DNA from: Gammaproteobacteria bacterium
GTDB lineage: Bacteria; Pseudomonadota; Gammaproteobacteria; Pseudomonadales; Cellvibrionaceae
DNA: 64,000 nucleotides
Reading direction: 5' to 3'
Assembly (NCBI GenBank): GCA_021151835.1
Contig: JAGKWO010000019.1
Location: 1 to 64,000, forward strand
The position numbers were made by a program, and so were the translations under genes. Of this stretch, positions 26,899-36,647 are shown piece after piece; position 1 is the stretch's first letter; each line of letters opens with the position of its first letter. Under the pieces are notes generated by a model. It was not told the DNA's origin. It worked only from the letters and a program-made list of their open reading frames with translations, and made no database searches.

Positions 26899-29800
26899 TG
26901 TCGCAATCGAGTTTTGATTTCGATTCGCCCGTGAGCAGCTCGCCGGTAATCGCCGAAAACCAACCCGTAGACCAGCAGGTTCGCGTTGCCACATTAAATC
27001 CGCACAAATCATTTGCAGTGTCTGCCCCGGCCGGTTCCGGCAAGACCGGCTTGCTCACCCAGCGCATGCTGACATTGCTCGCTTATTGTGAGCAGCCGGA
27101 AGAAATACTGGCGATTACATTTACCCGCAAAGCCGCCGGTGAAATGCAAGACCGGATTATCCACGCACTCTGGCAAGCCGCCGAACAACCACAACCGCAA
27201 GATCCACACGCCTTGCGTACCTGGCAGCTCGCCCACAAGGTATTGGAGCGCGACCGCGAATTACAATGGAATTTATTGCAAAGCCCGCAACGTTTGCGCG
27301 TACAAACTATCGATAGCCTTTGCCGTTCCATCACCAAACAATTACCACTCGCCAGCGGTATAGGTGCGCAGCCGGACACACTGGAAGATGCAGATCATGC
27401 CTATCGCCTTGCGGTGCGCGAGCTATTTAAATTACTCGAGCAAGATTCGCCTTTTCGCGAAGATTTAATACGCTTGCTACGCCACATGGATAACAATCTG
27501 GGTGCAGTCGAAAATTTATTAACCAGCCTGTTAGCCAAACGCGAACAATGGTTGGGCGTGTTATTGCAAGCACGCCATGAGGATGCGCGCCGTTACCTGG
27601 AAAATGTATTGCAACTGGTCATTCGCGAGCATCTGGAATTGGTTGAAGCAGGATTATTAATCCACAGCAGCGAAATCAGCAGCATCGCTGACAGTGCGGC
27701 CAACAATTTGCAACAGGAAAGTGAGCGTAAAAATCGCATCCATGAATTGCTCGGCATTGGTGGATTACCTGCAACGGAACCCGAAGCCATTCCGCAATGG
27801 CTGGCTATCGTTGACTTATTACTTACCAATAGCGGCTCCTACCGTGCGCGCCTGACTAAAGCGGAAGGTTTTCCTGCCGGAAAGGAGAATGCAGAATTAA
27901 AAAATCGCTTCAGCAATTTAATTGCTGCGCTTGCCGACACAGCACCCGATGCCGAACAACTGCTGCAAGAAATTCGATCATTGCCAGCACCGCGTTATGC
28001 TGAATACCAATGGCAATTGCTGGATAGCCTCACCAGTATTCTGCCCATTCTCGCCGCCCAGCTTACATTGGTATTTAAACAACTGGGCGCAACAGATTAC
28101 ACCGCCATCAGCCAGGCTGCATTAATCGCCTTGGGCGATGAAGAATCACCGAGTGATTTGGCGCTGCAACTGGATTACCGCATTCGCCACATCCTGGTGG
28201 ATGAATTCCAGGATACCGCCAGCCCGCAACTGGAACTGCTGCGAAAATTAACCAATGGTTGGCAAGCAGGTGATGGACGCACACTGTTTATTGTGGGCGA
28301 CGGAATGCAGAGCTGCTATGGCTTCCGCAATGCCAATGTGGGTCTATTTCTGGATGCACGCCAGCAAGGCATAGGTTCTGTGGCACTGGAGGCACTGGAC
28401 TTGCGCGTAAATTTCCGCTCGCAAGCCGGTGTCGTTAATTGGGTTAATGAAGTTTTCCACCACGCCTTTCCCGCGCAAGATGATATCAGTCGCGGTGCCG
28501 TAAGTTATTCCCCATCGGTCGCATTTAAACCTGCATTAAACCCGGAGCGGTATGGCGATGCGGTGCAATTTCATATTTGCAGTTATTTATCCCAGGAAAA
28601 ATCGTCTGAAAAAAATGATGATGACGATGATGATTTATCGCGCAGTTCAAACCCGCGCCAGGATGCCCAATGGCAGGAAGCGGAACAAGTCGTTGCGCTG
28701 GTACAACAAGCGCGCACTAAAAATCCGGATGGCAGTATCGCCATACTGGTACGCACTCGCACCCATTTGCAAAAAATCCTGCCTGCATTAAGTGCGGCCG
28801 GTTTAAGCTACCAGGCAACGGAAATTGATCGCCTTGCCAGCCGTATGGCAATTATGGATTTGTTATCGCTAACGCGTGCGTTATTAAATCCAGCGGACCG
28901 CATCGCCTGGCTCGCTGTATTGCGAGCGCCCTGGTGCGGATTGGACAACCACGATTTGCATCGCATCACAACCGCCTCACTGGCTGCGTTAAATCCACGC
29001 GCGCATGAAACGGCCTTTGGTGTTATCTGGCCGCAGTTACTGCACCATCACAGCATTTCCGGGATTAGCAACGCTGGCCAGCAAATACTTGCACGTGTTG
29101 TCCCATTATTGCAACAAACACTGGCGGCGCGTTATCGCAAACCGTTACGGCAATGGGTTGAGGGAGCCTGGCTAGCATTAGGCGGGCCTGCAACATTACT
29201 GGATGAAAATGATCGCGATAATATCCAGAGTTTTTTTGCACTCCTGGATAAACACCAGCAAGGCGGCAGCATTGGCGATTGGCAAGCATTCCACCAGGCA
29301 ATTGACCGTTTATTCGCCGCACCGCGTGCCGATGCGGATGCGCGCTTGCAAGTAATGACCATTCACAAATCCAAAGGCCTGGAATTTGATACCGTAATTA
29401 TTCCGGGACTGGATCGCAGCGCGCGCAAAGACGACAAACAATTATTGCTGTGGCAAGAACGCATCAACCATAACGGTGAAAAACAATTACTGCTGGGATC
29501 GCTTGCCCCGACCGGTAAAGAAGAAGATAGCCTTTATACTTTTATGCGTCGCGAACAGGAAAAACAACAAGCGTTTGAATCTACTCGCTTGCTGTATGTT
29601 GGTTGCACGCGCGCAATAAGGCAATTGCATTTAATCGCATGCGTCAACATTAAAGACGACGTCTTGCAAGCACCGGCAAAAAACTCCTTGCTGCACAGTA
29701 TTTGGCCTCTCGTAAAAGAACAGGCCATAATCATTACCACTGGCAGTGCAACTGCTTCGATAATGACGGAAGAACGGAATTCAATCGCTACAAATCAACC

Positions 29801-30512
29801 GGGCCTGCAACATATTTTGCGTTTGCCTCCACAATGGCAAATGCCCGTACTGCACGAAGTAACCTTATTAAAAAATTACCGTGGCCATGAATATAATGCA
29901 GGTGCAAGTGAAGACCAGCCTGCAAATCTGCAGGAAAATCCGCTCAACTTACCTGAACTGGAAACGACCACGGCGCGCCTTGCGCGCCATACGGGTACCG
30001 TGATCCACTCTGCCCTGCAAGCACTTGTGGAGAATAAATTGGTCACCACCCGCGGGTATGTAGCAGCGGAAACATTTATCAACCAACAAAAACCCTTCTG
30101 GAAAATCCGGCTAAAACAATTAGGCTGGAATGGCGAGCATTTACATCACGCCCTGCAAAAAACTGCCGCAGTTATTACCAATACCCTCAATAGCGAAACC
30201 GGACGCTGGCTACTTAACAGTGATCATCTACATAGCGAAAGCGAATTATCGTTGATGCAACGTGATCAACAAGACGTAAAAGAATCTATCATCGACCGGA
30301 CTTTTGTCGCGGATGGGGTCCGCTGGATTGTGGACTACAAAAGCAGTGAACCTGAAGCAGGCCAAACCATGGACGTTTTTTATGCGCAGGAACTGGACAT
30401 GTATAAGGGGCAATTATCGCGCTATAAAAAATTAATGGCAGCAACCGAAACCCTACCGATTAAAACCGCACTTTATTGGGTAAGCCTGGGAACACTGCGC
30501 GAAATTTCATAA
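26898..30512 (+). CDS. UvrD/AddA-like helicase-nuclease
   Basis: A 1204-residue superfamily 1 helicase with C-terminal RecB-like nuclease domain. Visible motifs are Walker A SAPAGSGKTGLLTQRML (about 40), ITFTRKAAGEMQDRI, HILVDEFQDTASPQLELL, VGDGMQSCYGFRNANVGLF, VMTIHKSKGLEFD and LLYVGCTRA. The nuclease core follows as GTVIHSALQALVE and RWIVDYKSSEPE. An Asp-rich insert (DDDDDDLSRSS) lies near residue 575. With the preceding AddB-like partner it probably forms a heterodimer that processes double-strand breaks. The start overlaps the upstream TAA (TAATG), indicating tight coupling. Confidence 0.92.
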   Translation: MSQSSFDFDSPVSSSPVIAENQPVDQQVRVATLNPHKSFAVSAPAGSGKTGLLTQRMLTLLAYCEQPEEILAITFTRKAAGEMQDRIIHALWQAAEQPQPQDPHALRTWQLAHKVLERDRELQWNLLQSPQRLRVQTIDSLCRSITKQLPLASGIGAQPDTLEDADHAYRLAVRELFKLLEQDSPFREDLIRLLRHMDNNLGAVENLLTSLLAKREQWLGVLLQARHEDARRYLENVLQLVIREHLELVEAGLLIHSSEISSIADSAANNLQQESERKNRIHELLGIGGLPATEPEAIPQWLAIVDLLLTNSGSYRARLTKAEGFPAGKENAELKNRFSNLIAALADTAPDAEQLLQEIRSLPAPRYAEYQWQLLDSLTSILPILAAQLTLVFKQLGATDYTAISQAALIALGDEESPSDLALQLDYRIRHILVDEFQDTASPQLELLRKLTNGWQAGDGRTLFIVGDGMQSCYGFRNANVGLFLDARQQGIGSVALEALDLRVNFRSQAGVVNWVNEVFHHAFPAQDDISRGAVSYSPSVAFKPALNPERYGDAVQFHICSYLSQEKSSEKNDDDDDDLSRSSNPRQDAQWQEAEQVVALVQQARTKNPDGSIAILVRTRTHLQKILPALSAAGLSYQATEIDRLASRMAIMDLLSLTRALLNPADRIAWLAVLRAPWCGLDNHDLHRITTASLAALNPRAHETAFGVIWPQLLHHHSISGISNAGQQILARVVPLLQQTLAARYRKPLRQWVEGAWLALGGPATLLDENDRDNIQSFFALLDKHQQGGSIGDWQAFHQAIDRLFAAPRADADARLQVMTIHKSKGLEFDTVIIPGLDRSARKDDKQLLLWQERINHNGEKQLLLGSLAPTGKEEDSLYTFMRREQEKQQAFESTRLLYVGCTRAIRQLHLIACVNIKDDVLQAPAKNSLLHSIWPLVKEQAIIITTGSATASIMTEERNSIATNQPGLQHILRLPPQWQMPVLHEVTLLKNYRGHEYNAGASEDQPANLQENPLNLPELETTTARLARHTGTVIHSALQALVENKLVTTRGYVAAETFINQQKPFWKIRLKQLGWNGEHLHHALQKTAAVITNTLNSETGRWLLNSDHLHSESELSLMQRDQQDVKESIIDRTFVADGVRWIVDYKSSEPEAGQTMDVFYAQELDMYKGQLSRYKKLMAATETLPIKTALYWVSLGTLREIS

Positions 30513-30520
30513 CATAAACA

Positions 30521-30544
30521 GACACCCGGAAACTACCGGGTGTC
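30521..30544 (+). terminator. Hairpin after the helicase gene
   Basis: GACACCCGG/CCGGGTGTC with a 6-base loop, 8 bases past the stop. No T-run follows, so it is a weak or Rho-assisted terminator. Confidence 0.5.
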
Positions 30545-30630
30545 TCGTCAGAAAATCGCAGAATGGCAGCGCAGATTTAATAACATTCCCTGACATCACG
30601 AGCACAGTTCCCGGTATAAAAACCAAATGG

Positions 30631-31203
30631 TTATTTTCGCTTGCGGCGAAACCATCCCACAGAAAACAAACCTATTACAAGGAGCATCCATGATGAGGAT
30701 TCATCAAGCTCTTTGCGGAGTACGTCAACCTCCCAGCGGACTTCGTCTATCCATAGTGTATCTGGCGCGGTTTGAAGCCCGATAAAAAGCAATCCGGTTT
30801 TTACGGGATCATACACACAATTAAAATTTTCATCCCACCACAAACAATGGTATTCGTTCGCCGGATCAAATGCGGTGCTCTCGGTATAAAGACCGGTGTC
30901 AATATCCGGATTCCAATTGAAACGCTCACCGAATAATATTTTAGTAAACCCCATAAATTCGGCCGTTTCATCGCCGGGCATATCGGTCAGGCTATCATCA
31001 TTTAATTCGCGGAAATAAATAAACAAATCCACGTTTAACAGGCGGTCTGTTTTCGGGTTAAAGCCATGGATTGTCATATCGGCAGATAAGGTTGTGAATT
31101 CTCCTACCGCAATGTCTTTCTGGATATCCACCAGGAAAAGCGCCGAGGATTGTGACGATAATAACGCGAGGAATAACATAATCTTTAGTTTTAGCCATTT
31201 CAT
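30631..31203 (-). CDS. Secreted protein with PEP-CTERM-like C-terminal anchor
   Basis: A 190-residue protein with a signal peptide (MKWLKLKIMLFLALLSSQSSA), an acidic beta-rich body (IQKDIAVGEFTTLSADMTI ...) and a C-terminal hydrophobic helix followed by a basic cluster (WMLLVIGLFSVGWFRRKRK). That tripartite tail is the shape of a PEP-CTERM/exosortase sorting signal, although the PEP motif itself is absent. The ATG has GGAGGG upstream; earlier in-frame starts would give no proper signal peptide. Function is unknown. Confidence 0.72.
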   Translation of the reverse strand: MKWLKLKIMLFLALLSSQSSALFLVDIQKDIAVGEFTTLSADMTIHGFNPKTDRLLNVDLFIYFRELNDDSLTDMPGDETAEFMGFTKILFGERFNWNPDIDTGLYTESTAFDPANEYHCLWWDENFNCVYDPVKTGLLFIGLQTAPDTLWIDEVRWEVDVLRKELDESSSWMLLVIGLFSVGWFRRKRK

Positions 31204-31423
31204 CCAGCATCCCTCCATAACAATGGGCATTGATAATTGAGCAGCTTGATCAGACTGACTGGCATCATTCAGTAATTGATTTATGACCTGCACGAATATA
31301 CGCGCGCTACCTGACGGGGAGCAACCTGGTTTATCTGCCGTCTTGTGCTGATTTGAGATTAGCCAGAAGAACCATATAACTTCAGCGACGCCTTATTTAT
31401 GCGCAGCTATCAGAGGGAGCAAT

Positions 31424-32008
31424 TCAGGGTTGAAGAAGGTAAGGCGCAATGTGTTTGCGTAATTGGGCAAAGAATACGGCAAACTCAGCCTCATAAAGAT
31501 CATAATTCTCTAGCAGTACCAGTGTTGCTGCGCCTAAATTGGCAGGGCGCCGGAGCCTTAGATCAATTCGTTGCAACGCTATATTAACTCCGGCAACCTC
31601 CTGGTAAGTTTCAAAAATATTATGCTCAAAGAGGCGCTTGAATTTAGAGAGGATATCTTCCGGCACCTCTCTTTCTATGCGATCCAGATCGCGATAAAAA
31701 TGCCGGGAAAAATCGTGCAAGCCAATCGATGAATAAGTAGCCCAGTTTTTTGCTAAAAAATGATCGTAAAAAACATCCGTTAAAATACCGCCATACCGTT
31801 TATAGTTTGCCGGCATGCGACCTACGCTATTTCGGACGATGGGATGGGAATCCGTAAACGCATCGATTGCCTTGTGGCAAACAATGCCCTCCTGAAATGG
31901 CGGAGTGAATTTCCTTAACTCGGTGATTGAAACCAGATCCGGCAATATATTACCTACGCGAAACTCTATATTCGCTTTGGATAAATAGGCATGGGCCAGC
32001 CAATTCAT
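31424..32008 (-). CDS. ACP phosphodiesterase-like protein (AcpH/DUF479)
   Basis: A 194-residue protein with the AcpH pattern: MNWLAHAYLS, VGNILPDLV, CHKAIDAFTDSHPIVR and LTDVFYDHFLAKNW. The His/Asp residues resemble an HD-type metal site. AcpH removes the phosphopantetheine arm from acyl carrier protein, and related proteins may have other substrates. The ATG fits the family N-terminus, but no Shine-Dalgarno is seen; a TTG lies 33 bases upstream. Confidence 0.82.
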   Translation of the reverse strand: MNWLAHAYLSKANIEFRVGNILPDLVSITELRKFTPPFQEGIVCHKAIDAFTDSHPIVRNSVGRMPANYKRYGGILTDVFYDHFLAKNWATYSSIGLHDFSRHFYRDLDRIEREVPEDILSKFKRLFEHNIFETYQEVAGVNIALQRIDLRLRRPANLGAATLVLLENYDLYEAEFAVFFAQLRKHIAPYLLQP

Positions 32009-32146
32009 AGAGGAGTTATCCGTAGTTAATGTAACCAGCAATAATTAACTACGGATAGTAAAGCGCATTACTTATAGATTAAAGGTAATTTTAATAGCGC
32101 CCGCGAATCAGCGCGTAGATGCTGATGCACATCGCCTGTATTCAAA

Positions 32147-32695
32147 TTATCGGGTCGCCCAGGCGCGATCGCCCGGTTTGTAAGGTAATTCACCATCGAA
32201 ACGCCCCGGAATCGGAACATGACGCAATACCTGGGTGCCACCCACTTCGGAGGTGAAGAAACCAAATAATGTCAGCTGTTTGATCATAGTGAAATAATGC
32301 ATTCGCCCAGCGACGATTTCCGCTTTTGCATATTGGTCCAGTTGGTTAATAAATGTTTCGCGTTCAGCCGGTTGTAATGCCATAAAGCGACGGCCATACG
32401 TTTTATAGCTGTGCTCCTCCAGCGCGACTAAACCATTGTGAAATATCGCCTGCTCTTCCGCTGTATAACAATCATTCACATAAACAACCATAAACTGGCC
32501 GACTTTTGCGTCTTTCGCTCCGGGGGTTTCCGTGCGTGGCAAAATGGTTTCGGCAATTTCATCCAGGAGCGCAATATCTTCCGCAGAAAACACCAGCGAT
32601 GCTGGCGTTGCACAACCGGTTAAGAGCGCACTGCTACCAATCATTGCGGTGCCGGTAGTCGCGGCAATCAATTTTAATAATTCGCGGCGATTCAT
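32147..32695 (-). CDS. Gluconate 2-dehydrogenase subunit 3-type small subunit
   Basis: A 182-residue exported protein. The N-terminus MNRRELLKLIAATTG looks like a Tat signal and also contains a lipobox-like LLTGC. The body matches the small subunit of membrane GMC dehydrogenases (FSAEDIALLDEIAETILPRT ... TPGAKDAKVGQF ... KQLTLFGFFTSEVG). Such subunits chaperone or export the flavin subunit. Its ATG overlaps the stop of the GMC gene (ATGA), so the two are coupled. Confidence 0.88.
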   Translation of the reverse strand: MNRRELLKLIAATTGTAMIGSSALLTGCATPASLVFSAEDIALLDEIAETILPRTETPGAKDAKVGQFMVVYVNDCYTAEEQAIFHNGLVALEEHSYKTYGRRFMALQPAERETFINQLDQYAKAEIVAGRMHYFTMIKQLTLFGFFTSEVGGTQVLRHVPIPGRFDGELPYKPGDRAWATR

Positions 32696-34383
32696 TTCAG
32701 ATTCCCCTTTTTCAATTCTTTTACTGCATGGTCTACGGCACGCGCAGTTAACGCCATATAAGTGAGCGATGGATTTACACAGGAGGCCGATGTCATACAA
32801 GCGCCGTCGGTAACAAACACGTTGGGCGCATCCCATACCTGGTTAAATGCATTGAGCACTGAGGTTTTTGCATCGCGCCCCATACGCGCGGTGCCCATTT
32901 CATGAATCCCCATGCCCGGAGAATAACCCCAATCACCACCCTTCACATTTTTTACCCCAGCCGCTTCAAAGATATCAATCGCATCCTGCAGCATATCTTT
33001 GCGCATTGCTTTTTCGTTTTCACGAATCTCGACATCCATTGCCAATACTGGCAAACCCCATTTATCTTTTACGTTGTGGTCGAGATAAATGCGATTGTCG
33101 TGATGCGGCAACATTTCACCAAACGCGGTCATGCCGATAGTCCAGGCACCCGGTTCGGCGAGCGCATTTTTAAAATTCGCGCCCACGCCCATTTCGGCAA
33201 CGTTCCTGTTCCAATCTTCGCGACTGGCACCACCCTGGTAACCAAAACCACGCACATAGTTACGCGGCTCATCATCCAGGTTGCGGAAACGCGGCACATA
33301 AAAACCGGCAGGACGACGGCCGTAGTAGTACTTGTCTTCAAAACCTTCCACGAGACCACTGGCGCCAACACGGAAATGATGGTCCATGACGTTATGGCCC
33401 AATTCACCACTACTGCTCCCCAAGCCACCCGGCCAGATATCGGTAGCTGAATTCATCAAAATCCAGGTGGAATTAAAACTGGATGCGTTGAGGAAAATAA
33501 TATTTGCGGTGAATTCGTACGTTTGATTGGTTTCCGCATCAATCACTTCTACACCACGCGCGCGCTTTTTATCTTTGTCATACAGCACCTGGCTCACAAT
33601 TGAAAAAGGGCGCAAGGTTAAATTGCCGGTTTTCATTGCCGCTGGCAGTGTGGATGACTGGGTACTGAAGTAGGCACCAAACGGGCAACCCAACCAGCAT
33701 TTATTCCGATATTGGCAATTCACCCGGCCCTGTTCCGGCTTGGGTTGTGTAATGTTAGCGGTGCGGCTGTTGATCATTAAACGTTTTCCGCCGTACGCTT
33801 TTTTGATGCGCGCGGCCACATCTTTTTCAACGCAATTCAATTCGATCGGCGGTAAAAATTTACCATCGGGCAAATGATCCAGCCCTTCCACTGTGCCGGA
33901 GATTCCTGCAAAGGTTTCTACATAATCGTACCAGGGCGCAATATCCTGGTAACGAATCGGCCAATCAATTGCGATGCCTTCGCGCAAATTCGCTTCAAAA
34001 TCGCGCTGGCTTAAACGGTAACTTTGGCGGCCCCACAATAACGAGCGCCCGCCCACGTGATAACCCCGATACCAATCGAAGCGTTTCTTTTCCACATAGG
34101 GGCTTTCCTGTTCATTAGCCCACATGCCATTGGTCTCTTCATTCAATACAAAATCCCGTTGCAACACCGGGTGATTACGTTTCATTTCCTGCGTGGGGCG
34201 GCCATGGTGCGGATAATCCCACGGATCTTTGGAGGCATTTACATAATCTTTAATGTGTTCAATATTACGGCCGCGTTCCAGCAATAAAACTTTCAAACCT
34301 TTTTCAGTCAGTTCTTTTGCAGCCCAACCACCGCTGATACCGGAACCAACAACGATGGCATCAAAGTGTTGTGTAGTAGACAT
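32692..34383 (-). CDS. GMC-family FAD oxidoreductase (sugar dehydrogenase large subunit)
   Basis: A 563-residue flavoprotein. The FAD motif is at residues about 10-35 (AIVVGSGISGGWAAKEL, LLLERGRN), then GGRSLLWGRQSYR, a Cys-rich CQYRNKCWLGCPFGAY, and a C-terminal catalytic region HEMGTARMGRDAKTSVLN followed by NVFVTDGACMTSASCVNPSLT. This is the family of membrane-associated gluconate or glucoside 3-dehydrogenases. It has no signal of its own, so co-export with the Tat subunit is expected. The ATG has AGAGG upstream. It lies between a sugar isomerase and the small subunit in one operon. Confidence 0.9.
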   Translation of the reverse strand: MSTTQHFDAIVVGSGISGGWAAKELTEKGLKVLLLERGRNIEHIKDYVNASKDPWDYPHHGRPTQEMKRNHPVLQRDFVLNEETNGMWANEQESPYVEKKRFDWYRGYHVGGRSLLWGRQSYRLSQRDFEANLREGIAIDWPIRYQDIAPWYDYVETFAGISGTVEGLDHLPDGKFLPPIELNCVEKDVAARIKKAYGGKRLMINSRTANITQPKPEQGRVNCQYRNKCWLGCPFGAYFSTQSSTLPAAMKTGNLTLRPFSIVSQVLYDKDKKRARGVEVIDAETNQTYEFTANIIFLNASSFNSTWILMNSATDIWPGGLGSSSGELGHNVMDHHFRVGASGLVEGFEDKYYYGRRPAGFYVPRFRNLDDEPRNYVRGFGYQGGASREDWNRNVAEMGVGANFKNALAEPGAWTIGMTAFGEMLPHHDNRIYLDHNVKDKWGLPVLAMDVEIRENEKAMRKDMLQDAIDIFEAAGVKNVKGGDWGYSPGMGIHEMGTARMGRDAKTSVLNAFNQVWDAPNVFVTDGACMTSASCVNPSLTYMALTARAVDHAVKELKKGNLK

Positions 34384-34395
34384 AATCGTACCTCT

Positions 34396-34470
34396 GGATA
34401 AAACACCAATTTTGGGGATAAAACACCAATTCTCGGGATAAAACGCATTCTCGGGATAACGCAATTCCCG
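34396..34470. repeat. Short tandem repeat between isomerase and GMC genes
   Basis: Four imperfect copies of a GGATAAAACACCAATTnnnG unit with spacings of 20, 20 and about 18 bases. Copies 1 and 2 are nearly identical; copies 3 and 4 are eroded. The array fills the space just upstream of the GMC ribosome-binding site. Confidence 0.8.
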
Positions 34471-34478
34471 GCCGGAAA

Positions 34479-35375
34479 TTACACGTCGCAAATGCGGATA
34501 GCCGCTTGCAAGGACTCAATTTTTTCCTGGTCCGTTGCGCGTCTGGGCATAAATTCCTGCGCAACATATCCCTTGAAGCCGGTGGCCTGGATAGCGCGAA
34601 CAATCGCGGGATAATAAAGCTCCTGGGTATCATCAATTTCATTGCGACCGGGTACACCTGCCGTGTGGTAGTGACCAAAATAGTGATGATGGTTTTGAAT
34701 GGTGCGAATGATGTCGCCTTCGCTGATTTGCATGTGATAAATGTCGTACAGCAATTTAAAATTGGGGGAATCGAGGCGCTTGCATAATTCAATACCCCAA
34801 GCGGAGTTATCTGCAAAATAATCCGGATGATCAATTTTGCTATTGAATAATTCCATTTGCAAAATCACCCCGCGCCGTTCCGCGTGGGCAAGAATTTTTT
34901 TCAACCCTTTGGTAGCGTTTTTCAATCCCTCTTCCGGGTCTTTACCGCGCGCGTTGCCGCTAAAACAAATCAGATTTTGGTAACCGGCAGCGCTAACCAG
35001 GTCGATATGCTTCTGGTAGCGTTCAATCAGCGGCTTATGGAATTGGGCATCGCCCCAACCGTCTTCCAGATTCAGTTCGGCGCCGTTGCACATGGAGGAA
35101 TCCACTCCGTAGCGCTGGAGTATTGGCCAATCAGTTGGCCCCACCAGATCAATCGCCGAAAACCCTAAACGTTTGACCAGCAAACACAGCTCTTCAATGG
35201 ATAGGAAACCAAACGTCCAGCGCGCGACCGAATGGCGAATATTACCTTTGAGTGCAGAAACTGGTGATGCAGTGGATGAAGCAGGCTCTACGCCAAGCGC
35301 CGCAAGGCTGGAAAGCCCCAACGCACTGGCGACAGCACCGCGCATTAATGCACGGCGATTTACAGATTGGGTCAT
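34479..35375 (-). CDS. Tat-exported sugar phosphate isomerase/epimerase-family TIM barrel
   Basis: A 298-residue protein with Tat signal (NRRALMRGAVASALG) and an AP-endonuclease-2-like TIM barrel resembling hydroxypyruvate isomerase. Metal ligands are visible as Glu in ILQMELFNSK, Asp in LLYDIYHMQ, His in GHYHTAGVPG and Glu in YVAQEFMPRR. Export together with a GMC dehydrogenase suggests it acts on the oxidised (possibly 3-keto) sugar product in the periplasm. That substrate is inference from context. Confidence 0.87.
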   Translation of the reverse strand: MTQSVNRRALMRGAVASALGLSSLAALGVEPASSTASPVSALKGNIRHSVARWTFGFLSIEELCLLVKRLGFSAIDLVGPTDWPILQRYGVDSSMCNGAELNLEDGWGDAQFHKPLIERYQKHIDLVSAAGYQNLICFSGNARGKDPEEGLKNATKGLKKILAHAERRGVILQMELFNSKIDHPDYFADNSAWGIELCKRLDSPNFKLLYDIYHMQISEGDIIRTIQNHHHYFGHYHTAGVPGRNEIDDTQELYYPAIVRAIQATGFKGYVAQEFMPRRATDQEKIESLQAAIRICDV

Positions 35376-35888
35376 GGTTGCTCTCTATTTTTTTATAGCG
35401 TGTAGCGTGATTCTTATATCGCGGTTGAAAACGGATGCTTCCAAACCACTAACGGCTCTCTCCAAAGCCATCCTGAAAGGTTAGCCCGCCCCCAAACTGT
35501 AATCTATGCGGTCAACGGATCTTTACTTTTTATGACAATAACGTGCATAACTTTTTGGTTATTGATTCAGAATAAAAAGCATAAAATCGGAATAAAAAGT
35601 AAATACGGATACAACACCTGCTGCTACCGGCAGCTGTCTATTGAGGCCGAGCAACGCGCAACCGCTGTAGAGCAACGTTGCACTCCTGGTAATAATCGAG
35701 CTTCTTTTTAGCGTCCAATTGTCTTGCAGTTTGTTAACGCGTCGAGTTATTTATCCTGCGCGAGTGCTACTATCCATCGGCGGCTTTCCCGACAAGGTAA
35801 CGAGAAGGACTACAGGCATTTTGATCCCCAATGTTTTACAAATTAATGTGCCATCCAATTTGTACACACACATTTAAGGAATTGAAAA
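35376..35888. other. Divergent intergenic region, no gene seen
   Basis: About 510 bases between the isomerase operon and a PEP-CTERM gene. It must hold promoters for both directions. I found no clear sigma-70 or sigma-54 box, no known riboswitch pattern and no frame with a ribosome-binding site. Confidence 0.5.
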
Positions 35889-36581
35889 ATGAAACTCACT
35901 AAATATCTACTGGCTATTACTACCACTATCGCCACATTGCTTTTTACCTCATCCGCATTTGCCTATATAAAAATCACCTATGAGGGTTCGTTTATTCCCT
36001 GGGAATCGGAATACACAGAATATGGGGATTGGGGCGAACCATCGTCATTTTTTCAAAATGATGTTGCGCATATAGAAGCAACATTCATCATCCCTGATTT
36101 TCAGGTTCCGCTGGATGAATGGAAATACCTGGAGTTTAAAAACTCTGCAATTGCGGTGAAATCCAGTTTTTTTGATTCAGTAACCATCGATCCCGAAAGC
36201 TATATCGGATTCTCCTATTACCCTGGTAATACCAACAGCAATTTCTACATTTCATTGGCTTTTACTGCAGCAGATACGCCCACAACGGGTGCAAACAGGC
36301 ACGGGCTCTTTACAACCAATGGAATGTTTGATGAAGGTTACAGTGATGTGATTACACGGCAAGAAGCATTTACATTAACGCAAAATAACTGGATTTGGAA
36401 AAACGAATTTGATGAAGTATTAATCCCATCCACCACTGCGTCCTTTTTTAACTCCACCACCAATGCACGCCTGACTATTGAACGCGTCACAGTACCGGAA
36501 CCCTTATCGCCCCTGCTTCTGCTATCAGGCCTGGCGGGTATTTTTGTTGTGCGCAAAATGAATACAAAAACCCTTCGATAA
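35889..36581 (+). CDS. PEP-CTERM sorting-domain protein
   Basis: A 230-residue secreted protein: signal peptide ending near SSAFAYIK, an acidic Tyr/Trp/Ser-rich beta body, and a canonical C-terminal signal VPEPLSPLLLLSGLAGIFVV followed by RKMNTKTLR. PEP-CTERM proteins are cleaved and sorted by an exosortase, usually together with exopolysaccharide production; no exosortase is in the window. AAGGAATTG precedes the ATG. Function of the body is unknown. Confidence 0.88.
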   Translation: MKLTKYLLAITTTIATLLFTSSAFAYIKITYEGSFIPWESEYTEYGDWGEPSSFFQNDVAHIEATFIIPDFQVPLDEWKYLEFKNSAIAVKSSFFDSVTIDPESYIGFSYYPGNTNSNFYISLAFTAADTPTTGANRHGLFTTNGMFDEGYSDVITRQEAFTLTQNNWIWKNEFDEVLIPSTTASFFNSTTNARLTIERVTVPEPLSPLLLLSGLAGIFVVRKMNTKTLR

Positions 36582-36620
36582 CAGATTGCACATCACCTTT
36601 TGAACCAGTGAGAAAACCTG

Positions 36621-36647
36621 AAGCCAGCGATTGCTGGCTTTATTTTT
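36621..36647 (+). terminator. Terminator of the PEP-CTERM gene
   Basis: AAGCCAGC/GCTGGCTT stem with a short loop, followed by TATTTTT. Confidence 0.85.

Noticed and set aside
35640..35830. Cyclic-di-GMP riboswitch upstream of the PEP-CTERM gene
   Set aside because: Some short GC-rich pieces suggested it, but the conserved core of that riboswitch class could not be found.
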